Program-made: the position numbers and the translations under genes
Source: RUG11462 sp036308645
Lineage (GTDB): Bacteria; Bacillota; Clostridia; Oscillospirales; Acutalibacteraceae
Direction of reading: 5' to 3'
Assembly: GCA_036308645.1 (NCBI GenBank)
Contig: JAXJVH010000001.1
Location: forward strand, 1-64,000
Length of the DNA stretch: 64,000 nucleotides
In this document: one piece after another, positions 16,581 to 25,165 of the stretch
Position numbering within the stretch: the first letter of the stretch is position 1
How the letters are laid out: each line of letters starts with the position of its first letter
The notes under the pieces: generated by a model
What the model saw: the letters and a program-made list of their open reading frames with translations, nothing else
Told to the model about the DNA's origin: nothing
Databases searched by the model: none

Positions 16581-17855
16581 CTACAACTCCTTTTTATTCA
16601 CAATTGATATTGAAGAATTTTCGGTGTTTAGTATATATTTAAGTCTTTCATTAACATCTTCGACTGTAACGCTTTTTAAAACCTCAATTTCTTCAAATAC
16701 ATCGGTATCAAAAAACGCCGAATCAACCATATTCATTACAATGTTTTCTACCGAATTGTAGTCGCTTACAAGTTTGCCGTAATAGGCTTTTATGCATCTG
16801 TTAATATCAGCCTCGGGTATACCGCTCTTTTTTGTTTCGCAAATGTAAGAATTAATTATCTCTCTTACCTTTTGCGGAGCGTTGGATTCGCCCTCAACAA
16901 TAACGCTTGCATATCCGTATCCTGTAAAATATTCTGTGCCGAAGTTATCATTGATAAGTCCATTATCAAATAATTCTTTGTAAAGTTTACCGTCGTTTCC
17001 GAAAATACATTTTAAAATTATTTCAGTTAATACTTTCTCTTTAACGGATTTTTGCGGTTTATCACATTTCTCTTTAAATCCGATTGCAAACATTGGAATA
17101 CTTACAGGCAGCGAAATCTCGGTTTTATCGCATACCACATTTTCGGGTTCTTCGGGCATAAAACGTTCAATCTCAATTTTTTCTTTATCAAGCAAAAGTT
17201 CATCGCAAAGTGCAAATATCTTTTCAGCCTCAACATTTCCTGCCACGCAGATAAACATATTATTAAGGTTATAAAATGTATTATAACAGTCATACAAAAG
17301 GTCTGCGTTTATTTTTGCAATTGACTCAACCGTTCCTGCAATGTCAATTCTAACAGGATGCACTTTATACATAGCGCAAAGCAAATTGAACAGAACTCTC
17401 CAACCGGCATTATCATCATACATATTGATTTCCTGTCCGATAATGCCCTGTTCTTTTCTCACTGTTTCTTCGGTAAAATAAGGATGCTGAACAAAATCAA
17501 GCAAAATTCTGAAATTTTCCTCAAACTTAGATGAACACGAGAACAAATAGCAAGTACGGTCAAACGAGGTAAACGCATTAGCCGCAGCGCCTGTTTTGGC
17601 AAAACGTTCAAAAGCATCCTGTTCTTCGGATTCAAACAATTTATGCTCAAGATAATGGGCGATTCCCTCGGGAACTTCTAAAAACTCACCGCCCGATACT
17701 TTAAATTTTGTATCAATAGAGCCGTATCTTGTGCCGAAAATGGCATAAGCCGATGAATAATCGTTTTTTTCGCAAACATAAACTCGAAGTCCCGACTTAT
17801 GAGTATAAACCTTAATGGTTTCGCTGATATCTTTATTTGTAAATTTATTTATCAT
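16581..17855 (-). CDS. M16 family metallopeptidase, YmfH-like (catalytic partner)
   Basis: The protein of 424 residues carries the inverted zinc motif HYLEH at residues 67-71 (GIAHYLEHKLFE), with a downstream glutamate-bearing helix, so it should be an active zinc peptidase. The C-terminal half is the usual second M16 module. It overlaps the following family member (YmfF-like, transcribed first) by one base, an arrangement known from Bacillus ymfF-ymfH, and the two probably form a heterodimeric clamp. The substrate is unknown; peptide precursor processing has been proposed for relatives. Confidence 0.9.
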   Translation of the reverse strand: MINKFTNKDISETIKVYTHKSGLRVYVCEKNDYSSAYAIFGTRYGSIDTKFKVSGGEFLEVPEGIAHYLEHKLFESEEQDAFERFAKTGAAANAFTSFDRTCYLFSCSSKFEENFRILLDFVQHPYFTEETVRKEQGIIGQEINMYDDNAGWRVLFNLLCAMYKVHPVRIDIAGTVESIAKINADLLYDCYNTFYNLNNMFICVAGNVEAEKIFALCDELLLDKEKIEIERFMPEEPENVVCDKTEISLPVSIPMFAIGFKEKCDKPQKSVKEKVLTEIILKCIFGNDGKLYKELFDNGLINDNFGTEYFTGYGYASVIVEGESNAPQKVREIINSYICETKKSGIPEADINRCIKAYYGKLVSDYNSVENIVMNMVDSAFFDTDVFEEIEVLKSVTVEDVNERLKYILNTENSSISIVNKKEL

Positions 17856-19126
17856 CAGTCGTTTTCTCCTTTAAGTCCGCCTAAAAAGTATACTGTATCA
17901 AGTTTAACCGAATTTGCTTTCTTAATTACGTCTTCTTTAGATACTCGGTTAATCTTTTCTATATAAGTTTCGGTGGTTTCATCTTCGTCAAACACAAGCG
18001 CTGAATACCAATTATCAAGATTTGCGGATAAATCCGAAACAGAAGCCACAGCGTCGCACAGCGCCATTTTAGACGCGTTTAAATCTTCATCGGTAAAATT
18101 ACCTTTTTTCATTTCATCTAACTGCTCTAAAATACCGTTATATGCCTTTTCTCTGTTTTCATGTAAAACACCGCTGTCAACAATGAAGGATGATTTTTTG
18201 TTGTTATATCTTGCGGCGCAATAATAACACAAACTCTGCTTTTCTCTAACATTTGTAAAAAGTTTAGAATATGGTCCTCCGCCGAACATATCTACAAAAA
18301 CGGCAGCTTTGGCGGTATCTTCCCTTGTTCCGTCGGTTTCAACGGTAAATCCCATACAAAGTTTACCTTGAGTAACGTCTAAACGCTCCTCAATTTGCTT
18401 TACATCTGCGCCGAATTTGTGATGCGTTGAATAATTTATTTTTTGAACGTTTCTGTTCAAAGCCGAAAATTTTTGAGCAACCGCATCAAAAATTTCATTC
18501 GGTTCAGACTGCGAAATTATATTTACTCTTACAAAAGCCTCTTTTAAAAGTTTTTTATGCGCGGCAACAACCGTCTCGTTGGTAAGCGACTGTACCGTTT
18601 CAACAGTACCGTATCTCGGAACGCCTGAAAGTTCGTTTTCATACATTGCCTTTTCCGTATTAACGATAGCATAAAGACGTTTATCATTTATTTCACCGCT
18701 TATTTGCTCAATCAGCAAACGTTTATTATTTTGAAAATCTTCTTCTTTGAATTTACCGTCATACATCGGCGGGTCAAAAATAGCAGACAACAACAATCCA
18801 ACTGCGTCTTTAGAGATTTTTTCACCGTTTAACGAAAATTTATCATCAAGAAAAGCGATAACAAACTTAATAATTCTCATATCGCCGAATTTGACAACGT
18901 CGCCGTAAAGTGCGGCGCCGTACAACTCATTAAGAGCGGCGTTTAACGAGGTATAATCAGGATAATTTTTAGTTGCATTTACAAGCATAAGTTGTAAAAG
19001 CGAATAAGCAGAGGTATCTTTTTCATCTGCTTTTACAAACATATTTATACTAATTCTTGAAGTCTTAAATTTTGAAGTTTTTATAAATAAACCTTCCACA
19101 CCGTTTGATAACTGACTAATCAGCAT
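17855..19126 (-). CDS. M16 family protein, YmfF-like (non-catalytic partner)
   Basis: The 423-residue protein has the M16 fold but no HxxEH zinc site anywhere in the N-terminal domain. The C-terminal half keeps the substrate-chamber loop (MFGGGPYSKLFTNVREKQS, near residue 290, with CYYCAARY after it). The gene is first in the pair and its stop overlaps the ymfH-like start by one base, so equal expression is likely. CGGAGG precedes the ATG. It is inferred to be the structural half of a heterodimer with the HYLEH-bearing neighbour. Confidence 0.88.
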   Translation of the reverse strand: MLISQLSNGVEGLFIKTSKFKTSRISINMFVKADEKDTSAYSLLQLMLVNATKNYPDYTSLNAALNELYGAALYGDVVKFGDMRIIKFVIAFLDDKFSLNGEKISKDAVGLLLSAIFDPPMYDGKFKEEDFQNNKRLLIEQISGEINDKRLYAIVNTEKAMYENELSGVPRYGTVETVQSLTNETVVAAHKKLLKEAFVRVNIISQSEPNEIFDAVAQKFSALNRNVQKINYSTHHKFGADVKQIEERLDVTQGKLCMGFTVETDGTREDTAKAAVFVDMFGGGPYSKLFTNVREKQSLCYYCAARYNNKKSSFIVDSGVLHENREKAYNGILEQLDEMKKGNFTDEDLNASKMALCDAVASVSDLSANLDNWYSALVFDEDETTETYIEKINRVSKEDVIKKANSVKLDTVYFLGGLKGEND

Positions 19127-19159
19127 TTATTTTCCTCCGAATTAAACAATATTTAATGT

Positions 19160-19168
19160 ATTATAACA
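19160..19168 (-). promoter_or_regulatory. Extended -10 promoter of the ymfF-like operon
   Basis: TGTTATAAT on the minus strand (TGn plus TATAAT) lies 34 nt before the ATG. No good -35 is visible. Confidence 0.5.
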
Positions 19169-19218
19169 CAAATCAATATACATTACCATTATATTTTTCA
19201 AAAAAATTATTTTTTATA

Positions 19219-19250
19219 TAAAAAAGAGGGATTTTTTTAAAAAATCCCTC
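19219..19250 (-). terminator. Terminator of the Gld-like operon
   Basis: A 12-bp stem GAGGGATTTTTT/AAAAAATCCCTC is followed by TTTTTT on the minus strand, just beyond the DUF4340 gene stop. Confidence 0.85.
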
Positions 19251-19260
19251 AAAAAAATCT

Positions 19261-20949
19261 CTATTGCTGATTATTAGGCGAGTCGACTTCTTCGCCTTTT
19301 CGCAATTTTTCATAATTCTGTTTTAGCAAATCAATCGTTCTTGCAGGAATCAGTTCATCGCCGATACCGTTTAACTGATGTAAATAATAGTTTTCATTAT
19401 ATTTGGTATAAGTAATTACATCAACATTGCCGTTTTGAAGTTCTATTTCAAATGAAATTTCAGGATCTTTATTAAGTTCAATATTTTCTCCCACATATTT
19501 TGCCGCAGAGGCTAATGTCAAACGCTGATATGCAGTTTTAAAGTTCTTCGCTTCTATCGGAGTAGAATTAAGCACAACTGATAAAACGTTTTCTTCTTCA
19601 GATGAAGAAGTATCGTCACTGTCGCCCTCATCCTCCGCTTTATCAAAACTTAATTCGTATTTGTAAGTCTTTCCGTCATATTTAACGGTATACGTCTTAA
19701 ATGTTTCAATATTTCTCAAATACAAAAGACTGTATCGCAAATCATCAATATTCCAATCTATAAATGAAACGCTGTCGGCAAGAATTGCAAAAATAACAGG
19801 AACATCATCAACAACGCAAGCGCAGTAGTTACTGTCAATGTAACCCGGTTTTGAAAACTTTAAATTATATGATTTTTTATTAATCACATAATTGATTTCA
19901 AGGTATGGGTCTTCTAATCCATATTTCTTTAAATCAGAGTTGTCAGGCTTAACTTTATAAACGCTTGAAGCGGTAAGCCCGCTGATAAACGGCGAAAGCA
20001 AGGCATTGATTTTTTCATCATCAGCGTACGTTTGAACAGGCTCTTCAATAAAATATGCCAAAACGTCATCATCAGACTCTTTATAAGAAAGTTTTGCGGA
20101 TTTAAAATTCTCCCCGTCTATGCTAATTGAATCATAAACCGAAAGTTGGTCGTTTGTAAAATAATCGGCATTATCATCATCTTGAGATATCTGCTTAACA
20201 ATGTCTAAATCAACAAGGCTGTTAAAATCAGCAGAATAAGTTTCATAAACATCGCCCTCACCGATATAAATACCGTCTTTTAATGAAGTTTCGATGTAAT
20301 AATACCCGTCGCCGGTTGCAACTTTATCGCCTATTTTAAAATTAAACCTGCTGCCGTCTGCCATTGTAACATCTACCGATATTTTCGGATTGTCAAGACC
20401 GCAGTCTTTTTCGGTCCATTTATCATCAAGACGGCTTATGGCATTAACATCAAAAAGCGTATCATAAAAAGACGTAACATAAGACGTATTAATCGGTATG
20501 TCCTTATCAACACCTTTTAATTTAAAATAAACCTCTTCTGTTTCATTACCGTCATCATCCGTTTCGGTAACTTTATAAGGAACACAGATAAATTCATCTG
20601 TTTCATTTTTTATAATTATTTTACTGACATTTGAAATTGCGCCTTCTTTAGCGTTTTTCATTTTATCAAGACTGACATTTGCACTTTTAGTAAGTGAAAT
20701 TGTTGCTTCATCGGTTGTAGTAGTTTCTTCCGTTTCATCGACAGGCCAAAACTTTACAACCGAAAAAATGCTTGAACCGATTACAATAATCATACAAAGC
20801 AAAGCGCACAGCAACTTAATATAACTGTTATTTTTATGTTTTTTAGGTTTAATTTCCGAATTTTCGGAAGAATTGAAAATCGTTGAATTTTCAAATTCCT
20901 CCTCAATTCTTTTTTCATAATTTTCAAATGAATTTTTATTATTATCCAT
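19261..20949 (-). CDS. DUF4340 domain-containing membrane-anchored protein
   Basis: The protein of 562 residues has an N-terminal cytoplasmic stretch of about 40, one helix (LLCALLCMIIVIGSSIFSVV) and a large extracytoplasmic part. That part contains two DUF4340-type repeats: KDCGLDNPKISVDVTMADG with FKIGDKVATGDGYYY, then KKYGLEDPYLEINYVI. DUF4340 proteins commonly accompany GldG-type ABC components, and this gene is last in such an operon, 24 nt after the GldG-like gene. The role is unknown, probably a periplasm-facing or wall-facing accessory subunit. A Ser/Asp-rich loop (about residue 445) looks flexible. Confidence 0.82.
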   Translation of the reverse strand: MDNNKNSFENYEKRIEEEFENSTIFNSSENSEIKPKKHKNNSYIKLLCALLCMIIVIGSSIFSVVKFWPVDETEETTTTDEATISLTKSANVSLDKMKNAKEGAISNVSKIIIKNETDEFICVPYKVTETDDDGNETEEVYFKLKGVDKDIPINTSYVTSFYDTLFDVNAISRLDDKWTEKDCGLDNPKISVDVTMADGSRFNFKIGDKVATGDGYYYIETSLKDGIYIGEGDVYETYSADFNSLVDLDIVKQISQDDDNADYFTNDQLSVYDSISIDGENFKSAKLSYKESDDDVLAYFIEEPVQTYADDEKINALLSPFISGLTASSVYKVKPDNSDLKKYGLEDPYLEINYVINKKSYNLKFSKPGYIDSNYCACVVDDVPVIFAILADSVSFIDWNIDDLRYSLLYLRNIETFKTYTVKYDGKTYKYELSFDKAEDEGDSDDTSSSEEENVLSVVLNSTPIEAKNFKTAYQRLTLASAAKYVGENIELNKDPEISFEIELQNGNVDVITYTKYNENYYLHQLNGIGDELIPARTIDLLKQNYEKLRKGEEVDSPNNQQ

Positions 20950-20973
20950 TAATAAATCTCCAAAAAAGACAAA

Positions 20974-22584
20974 TTATCTTCTCTTTCTGATTACAAAAAG
21001 AACAACGCCAAACACTACTGTAAGAACAGGTATAACTATTACACAAATAATAAAAATAGTGTTAGATTGAACTTCAGTAGGTGTAAAACTTGCATAATCG
21101 ATTGATTTATTCTCAATCTCATAAGTTTCGGATACTCTTCCGGCGCAAGTATTGATTAATGACAACATCAATTCGTCATTACCGAGATAACTGCCGCTTG
21201 TGTAAGTGTCGCTTATAAAGTCCATTGATGCCACGGCAAGCACATTTGAAAATCTCGGTTCATTATCCTTATTAGGATTCTCAGTAACAAATCGGCTTAA
21301 AACAATTGATGAATAAGAAGACTGATTTTCGCTGTTTTCATCCCAGTTTTCACTGCTCTTATAAGGCTTTATAACACAGGTGTCCGAGGTTTTAAGCACT
21401 TCATAAGTATTGTATTTGCCACTTGATTCAAACTTCAATTTCATCGGTCTTAAATTATCGCAAATATATGAAAGTCTTGAATTCATTCCTTCCGAATACT
21501 CCGATTCAGCGTCAGAAAGAAGAATAACCGTATTTGAACTTGAAGCGTGCTTATTAGCGTCGGTTTCATAAACAGTACCGTCGCTGAAAGTAATACCCCA
21601 ATCTTCCAACAACCCGTCTAAATTCGGTGTATCGGACTGTGAATTTGAAGAGAAATAAATCAGACTTTTATTGTATTCAAAGTCCTTATCCCCTGCTTTG
21701 CCCAAAAGAAATTCATCTATCTTCTTAACGTCAGACTGTGTTAAATCAAGAGTCGGAGCCGCCAGCATAACCATTGTGGCGTCGTTTGGAATATCGTCAA
21801 TACTTAAATCGTTTATCTCGACATAATCGTAACCGCTGATTTCCAAAGAATCAAGATAACTCGAAACATCAACGCTTCCATAACCTGTGATTACCGCTAT
21901 TTTATCCTCTTGCTCTTTTGTAACATAATAAAGTGCAGATGTAACGGATGTTTCAACAGAAGAACCGTTTAAAGTACCGTAACTTGAAGATGTATATGAG
22001 GAATAGTCCGAGTTCTCTGAAATGTCATATAAATCATCAAAAGACAAAACTTTATATTTTGTTTTTTCTGTACCGTCATCATCGTAAGTGTAATCTACAA
22101 TTATATCACCAAGACTCAAATCGCTGTCGCCATATCTGTCTTTATATTCATTAAAGTCAGGAGTTGTGGAGTCGATAAATTTTAATTCAATCAAAGGATT
22201 GATTTTATGATAATTCTTTAAAAGATTAATGGTTTGTTTAAAATATTTACCGCCCGAAGAATCCGAATAATACTGAAGCATATAAGTAAGATAATCATTC
22301 AAATAATAATCTTCGGTACAAGTCATTACAATAGTAACAGGCTTATCAATTTTTTCAATATATTCTCTGTTTTTATCGCTGATTGTATAATCGGAAGAAC
22401 TTGTCATATCTATGCTGAAAGAAGTAAATCTTTCCGAAAGAAAAGTAGCAAGAACGTTAACCATTACAAGGCAAATCATAAATACAACGATTATAACGCT
22501 TGAAACTGTGCTGAATTTGAATTTATTTTTCTTATAAAAAGGTGTTTTTTCCTTTTTTACTTTTTTTGTTTTATCTTTTTTCAT
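20974..22584 (-). CDS. GldG-family ABC transporter auxiliary protein
   Basis: The protein of 536 residues has a lysine-rich cytoplasmic start, a helix near residues 25-45, an extracytoplasmic GldG/IFT52-like alpha/beta domain (KIAVITGYGSVDVSS, VMLAAPTLDLTQSDVKKIDEFL) and a C-terminal helix ending in VIRKRR. This is the topology of ABC_transp_aux proteins. The start is ATG 22584 with AGGAGG ahead; eight upstream codons in frame are ignored. It follows the permease gene after 14 nt. In Bacteroidetes GldG is needed for gliding; in Firmicutes the module's cargo is not known. Confidence 0.85.
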   Translation of the reverse strand: MKKDKTKKVKKEKTPFYKKNKFKFSTVSSVIIVVFMICLVMVNVLATFLSERFTSFSIDMTSSSDYTISDKNREYIEKIDKPVTIVMTCTEDYYLNDYLTYMLQYYSDSSGGKYFKQTINLLKNYHKINPLIELKFIDSTTPDFNEYKDRYGDSDLSLGDIIVDYTYDDDGTEKTKYKVLSFDDLYDISENSDYSSYTSSSYGTLNGSSVETSVTSALYYVTKEQEDKIAVITGYGSVDVSSYLDSLEISGYDYVEINDLSIDDIPNDATMVMLAAPTLDLTQSDVKKIDEFLLGKAGDKDFEYNKSLIYFSSNSQSDTPNLDGLLEDWGITFSDGTVYETDANKHASSSNTVILLSDAESEYSEGMNSRLSYICDNLRPMKLKFESSGKYNTYEVLKTSDTCVIKPYKSSENWDENSENQSSYSSIVLSRFVTENPNKDNEPRFSNVLAVASMDFISDTYTSGSYLGNDELMLSLINTCAGRVSETYEIENKSIDYASFTPTEVQSNTIFIICVIVIPVLTVVFGVVLFVIRKRR

Positions 22585-22598
22585 TATAACAACCTCCT

Positions 22599-23303
22599 TT
22601 AAGCCCAACGTTTTCTGTCAATTACTCTGACAGTCAAAAACAGGAAAGCGACTATAATGCTTAAAAAGAAAACAAAATTTGAAATATCAAAAATGCCTTC
22701 GGTAAAACTGTAATATCTTTCAGAAAAAGAAATCCAACCGCAAATCTTTGTTATGATGTCACTGTTAAAAAGTCCTGTAACATTCTCAAGAAGAAGCAAG
22801 AAAAATGAAACCGAAAAACTTCCGACCGCTGCGACAACCTGACTTTCGGTCAAAGCGCTTATAAAACAACCGATAGCGATTAATGCGCCGGCAAAAAGCA
22901 ACAATCCTATAACATTACCCAAGAAAATCAGCATATCAGGTGTAGCGCCGAAAAACATAAACACAAAATTATATATTGTCATAGCAACAATAAATATACA
23001 AAAATAAAGAAATGCCGCTAAAAACTTACCTACAACTATAGCAGAAACGCTCACGGGAGCGGTAAGCAAAAGCTGATCGGTTTTAAGTCTTTTTTCCTCA
23101 GAAAAAAGACGCATTGTTATAACGGGAACTACAAAGAAAACTATTGTAATAACCGAATTAAAAACATAAGTCATATCTGCAGAGCCGTAAGAAAATGCAT
23201 AGGAATAATAAAATCCTCCGAAAAACATAAGCACACACAACACCGCATAACCGAGAGGCGATGAAAAGTAATTCTTAAATTCTCTTTTAATAATAGAAAA
23301 CAT
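22599..23303 (-). CDS. ABC transporter permease, GldF/ABC-2 type
   Basis: The protein of 234 residues has six predicted membrane helices. It begins MFSIIKREFKNYFSSPLGYAV, the typical ABC-2 amphipathic entry helix. RLFSEEKRLKTDQLLLTAPVS is the conserved cytoplasmic loop that contacts the ATPase. Its start overlaps the ATPase stop by one base, so translation is probably coupled. It forms the membrane channel of the four-gene module. Confidence 0.9.
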   Translation of the reverse strand: MFSIIKREFKNYFSSPLGYAVLCVLMFFGGFYYSYAFSYGSADMTYVFNSVITIVFFVVPVITMRLFSEEKRLKTDQLLLTAPVSVSAIVVGKFLAAFLYFCIFIVAMTIYNFVFMFFGATPDMLIFLGNVIGLLLFAGALIAIGCFISALTESQVVAAVGSFSVSFFLLLLENVTGLFNSDIITKICGWISFSERYYSFTEGIFDISNFVFFLSIIVAFLFLTVRVIDRKRWA

Positions 23304-24337
23304 TATTCATTCTCCTCCTTTTCTTCGGTTTTATCTGTTTCTTCTACTTCTTTTTCAGCATTTTTTCTCATTTCAAGCGAACGCTCGATAGATTCCGTGT
23401 TATAGGCATCGTCTGTAAGACGCAAGAATATATCTTCAAGCGATAATTCATTGCTCGCCATTTTCAAAATCGGGTAATTATTCAGCGAAGCCATCTCAAA
23501 TACAGATTTTCTTATGTCATAGCCTGCAACAGGTTCAACGTTAAATTCGCAAGAGTTATTATATGTATTCTCTCTTACAAACATAACGTTTTTTACGCCC
23601 GTCAAAGATTTAAGCGATTTTTCGATGTTATCTTTTTTACCCTCTAAAACGAGTGACAAAGAATGGTCGTCAGAAAGATTTGTTGAAAGATTTTGCGGCG
23701 TGTCGTCTGCAATGATTCTTCCTTTATTAATAACTATAACTCGGTCGCAAACCGCTTGAATTTCAGAGAGTATATGTGAAGAAAGAATTACGGTATGATG
23801 CTTGCCTAACATTCTTATAAGATTTCTTATCTCAATAATCTGCTTCGGGTCAAGTCCTACGGTCGGCTCGTCAAGAATAAGCACTTTGGGATTTCCGATA
23901 AGCGCCTGTGCAATTCCCACACGCTGTCTATAACCTTTTGAAAGGTTTTTAATTAATCTGTGATAAACGTTTTTAATCTTAACCAATCTGCAAATTTCTT
24001 CAATATGCGGACCTTTAGGAAGTTTAACACCTTTTAACTCATACACAAAATTAAGATATTCCCTTACCGTCATATCAAGATAAAGCGGAGGTATTTCCGG
24101 CAAGTATCCTATTTCTTTTTTTGCCGATTTCGGCTGCTCTAAAATATCATAGCCGTTTATAACTGCGCTGCCGTCAGTTGCCGACAAGTAACCGGTAATA
24201 ATATTCATAGTAGTAGATTTTCCGGCGCCGTTCGGCCCTAAAAATCCTAAAATCTCGCCGTCATTTACCGTAAACGAAATATCGTTTACCGCAAGATGTC
24301 CGCCGTAATCTTTTTTGAGATTTTTTATCTCTATCAT
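23303..24337 (-). CDS. ABC transporter ATP-binding protein, GldA-like
   Basis: The protein of 344 residues has Walker A GPNGAGKST near residue 34, a Q-loop, the signature LSKGYRQRVG, Walker B VLILDEPTVGLD and an H-loop LSSHIL. A C-terminal regulatory region follows (DDAYNTESIERSLEMRKN and a Glu/Lys-rich tail), as in GldA-type ATPases. It is the first gene of the operon GldA-GldF-GldG-DUF4340. An extended -10 promoter lies 38 nt upstream. Confidence 0.93.
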   Translation of the reverse strand: MIEIKNLKKDYGGHLAVNDISFTVNDGEILGFLGPNGAGKSTTMNIITGYLSATDGSAVINGYDILEQPKSAKKEIGYLPEIPPLYLDMTVREYLNFVYELKGVKLPKGPHIEEICRLVKIKNVYHRLIKNLSKGYRQRVGIAQALIGNPKVLILDEPTVGLDPKQIIEIRNLIRMLGKHHTVILSSHILSEIQAVCDRVIVINKGRIIADDTPQNLSTNLSDDHSLSLVLEGKKDNIEKSLKSLTGVKNVMFVRENTYNNSCEFNVEPVAGYDIRKSVFEMASLNNYPILKMASNELSLEDIFLRLTDDAYNTESIERSLEMRKNAEKEVEETDKTEEKEENE

Positions 24338-24374
24338 CTATATACTCCCTTTCAAAAGCGTATCTTTAAAAATA

Positions 24375-24383
24375 ATTATAGCA
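24375..24383 (-). promoter_or_regulatory. Extended -10 promoter of the Gld-like operon
   Basis: TGCTATAAT on the minus strand, 38 nt before the GldA-like start. The -35 region is weak. Confidence 0.55.
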
Positions 24384-24483
24384 GTTTATTTCAATATAAT
24401 TGTAAACATAATATAAATAATTATACGAATACACACATTATACACCATATTGTATAAATAATAAAGAGTTTTTTTGAATTTTA

Positions 24484-24620
24484 ACAAATTGTTGAAAATA
24501 AATGTTAAAAAATATTTTATGTAAATCGAAAATTTGTTTATTCTTTTTAAATCAACAAAACAAGCCTTTATAAAGGTTTTAACATTTTCAACATAGTTTT
24601 CAACATTAATTTTATGTTAA
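24484..24620. repeat. Cluster of TTTTCAACAT-type repeats
   Basis: Two exact copies of TTTTCAACAT lie 12 bp apart (24585-24594 and 24597-24606), a TTTTAACAT directly precedes them (24577-24585), and reverse-orientation copies TGTTGAAAA (24490-24498) and ATGTTAAAAA (24502-24511) lie upstream. Spacing near one helical turn suggests protein-binding sites. The binder is unknown. Confidence 0.5.
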
Positions 24621-24643
24621 CTTTAATTTATTTTTAAACAAAT

Positions 24644-24667
24644 AAAAGAGAGCGCTAACTCTCTTTT
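24644..24667 (-). terminator. Terminator of the HTH gene
   Basis: AAAAGAGAG/CTCTCTTTT stem with a 6-nt loop and T-rich flanks, just after the stop at 24672. Confidence 0.75.
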
Positions 24668-24671
24668 TAAT

Positions 24672-25094
24672 TTAAAGTGTATCTTCATTTTTATCATATA
24701 AAAGATTATTAATTTCACATACTGACATTTTATTATCAATTCCAAAAATTATAATGCTGTCTCTTTTATTTTTAGGATATAACAAGGCAAAACTGCCATG
24801 TTTAAGTACATCTTGTGTTTCTTCAAGAGTAAGTTCCATTGCAATGCAGATGCTTAAAAGCTTATCTCTTAAAGGCTTTTTCACTCCCGAAAAAATCTGA
24901 TACCCGTAAACCTCGCTTATCTCCGCTTTTTTTATAACAAGCGATTTCTTAAGTCCTTTTTTATCAATTATACTTTCGAGAATTTCGGAAAGTCCACGAT
25001 CCAGCATATAATCGCTGTTATCTTTAAGGTATTTATCAATATTATTTGACTGATTTATTTCATTCATTAATTCATCAGTTGGCTTTTTTAACAA
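24672..25094 (-). CDS. Helix-turn-helix regulatory protein paired with the kinase
   Basis: The protein of about 140 residues has an acidic N-terminal part (PTDELMNEINQSNNIDKYL, residues 4-22). A Cro/XRE-like HTH follows (KKSLVIKKAEISEVYGYQIF, then KKPLRDKLLSICIAMELTLEE), and then a tail (LYPKNKRDSIIIFGI). I place the start at TTG 25094, 6 nt after GGGAAGTG; another in-frame TTG at 25115 is possible. It is divergent from the Ser/Thr kinase with about 70 nt between. I recall such HTH proteins beside small kinases in other Clostridia, but cannot verify it here. The role is inferred as regulator or kinase substrate. Confidence 0.7.
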   Translation of the reverse strand: MLKKPTDELMNEINQSNNIDKYLKDNSDYMLDRGLSEILESIIDKKGLKKSLVIKKAEISEVYGYQIFSGVKKPLRDKLLSICIAMELTLEETQDVLKHGSFALLYPKNKRDSIIIFGIDNKMSVCEINNLLYDKNEDTL

Positions 25095-25165
25095 AATAAT
25101 CACTTCCCAAATCAATTATACTATGTTATAATATTTTTTACAAGTTATTTTTTTGGGAGATAAAT

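Larger units (their letters stand above)
24338..24671. other. 334-nt AT-rich intergenic region
   Basis: It holds an extended -10 promoter for the Gld-like operon (24375-24383), a cluster of TTTT(C)AACAT repeats in both orientations (24484-24620), the palindrome CCTTTATAAAGG (24565-24576) and the terminator of the HTH gene (24644-24667). No open frame with a ribosome site was seen. Confidence 0.7.

Noticed and set aside
24484..24620. Origin-like DnaA box cluster
   Set aside because: The repeats TTTTCAACAT do not match TTATCCACA and no dnaA or dnaN is near.
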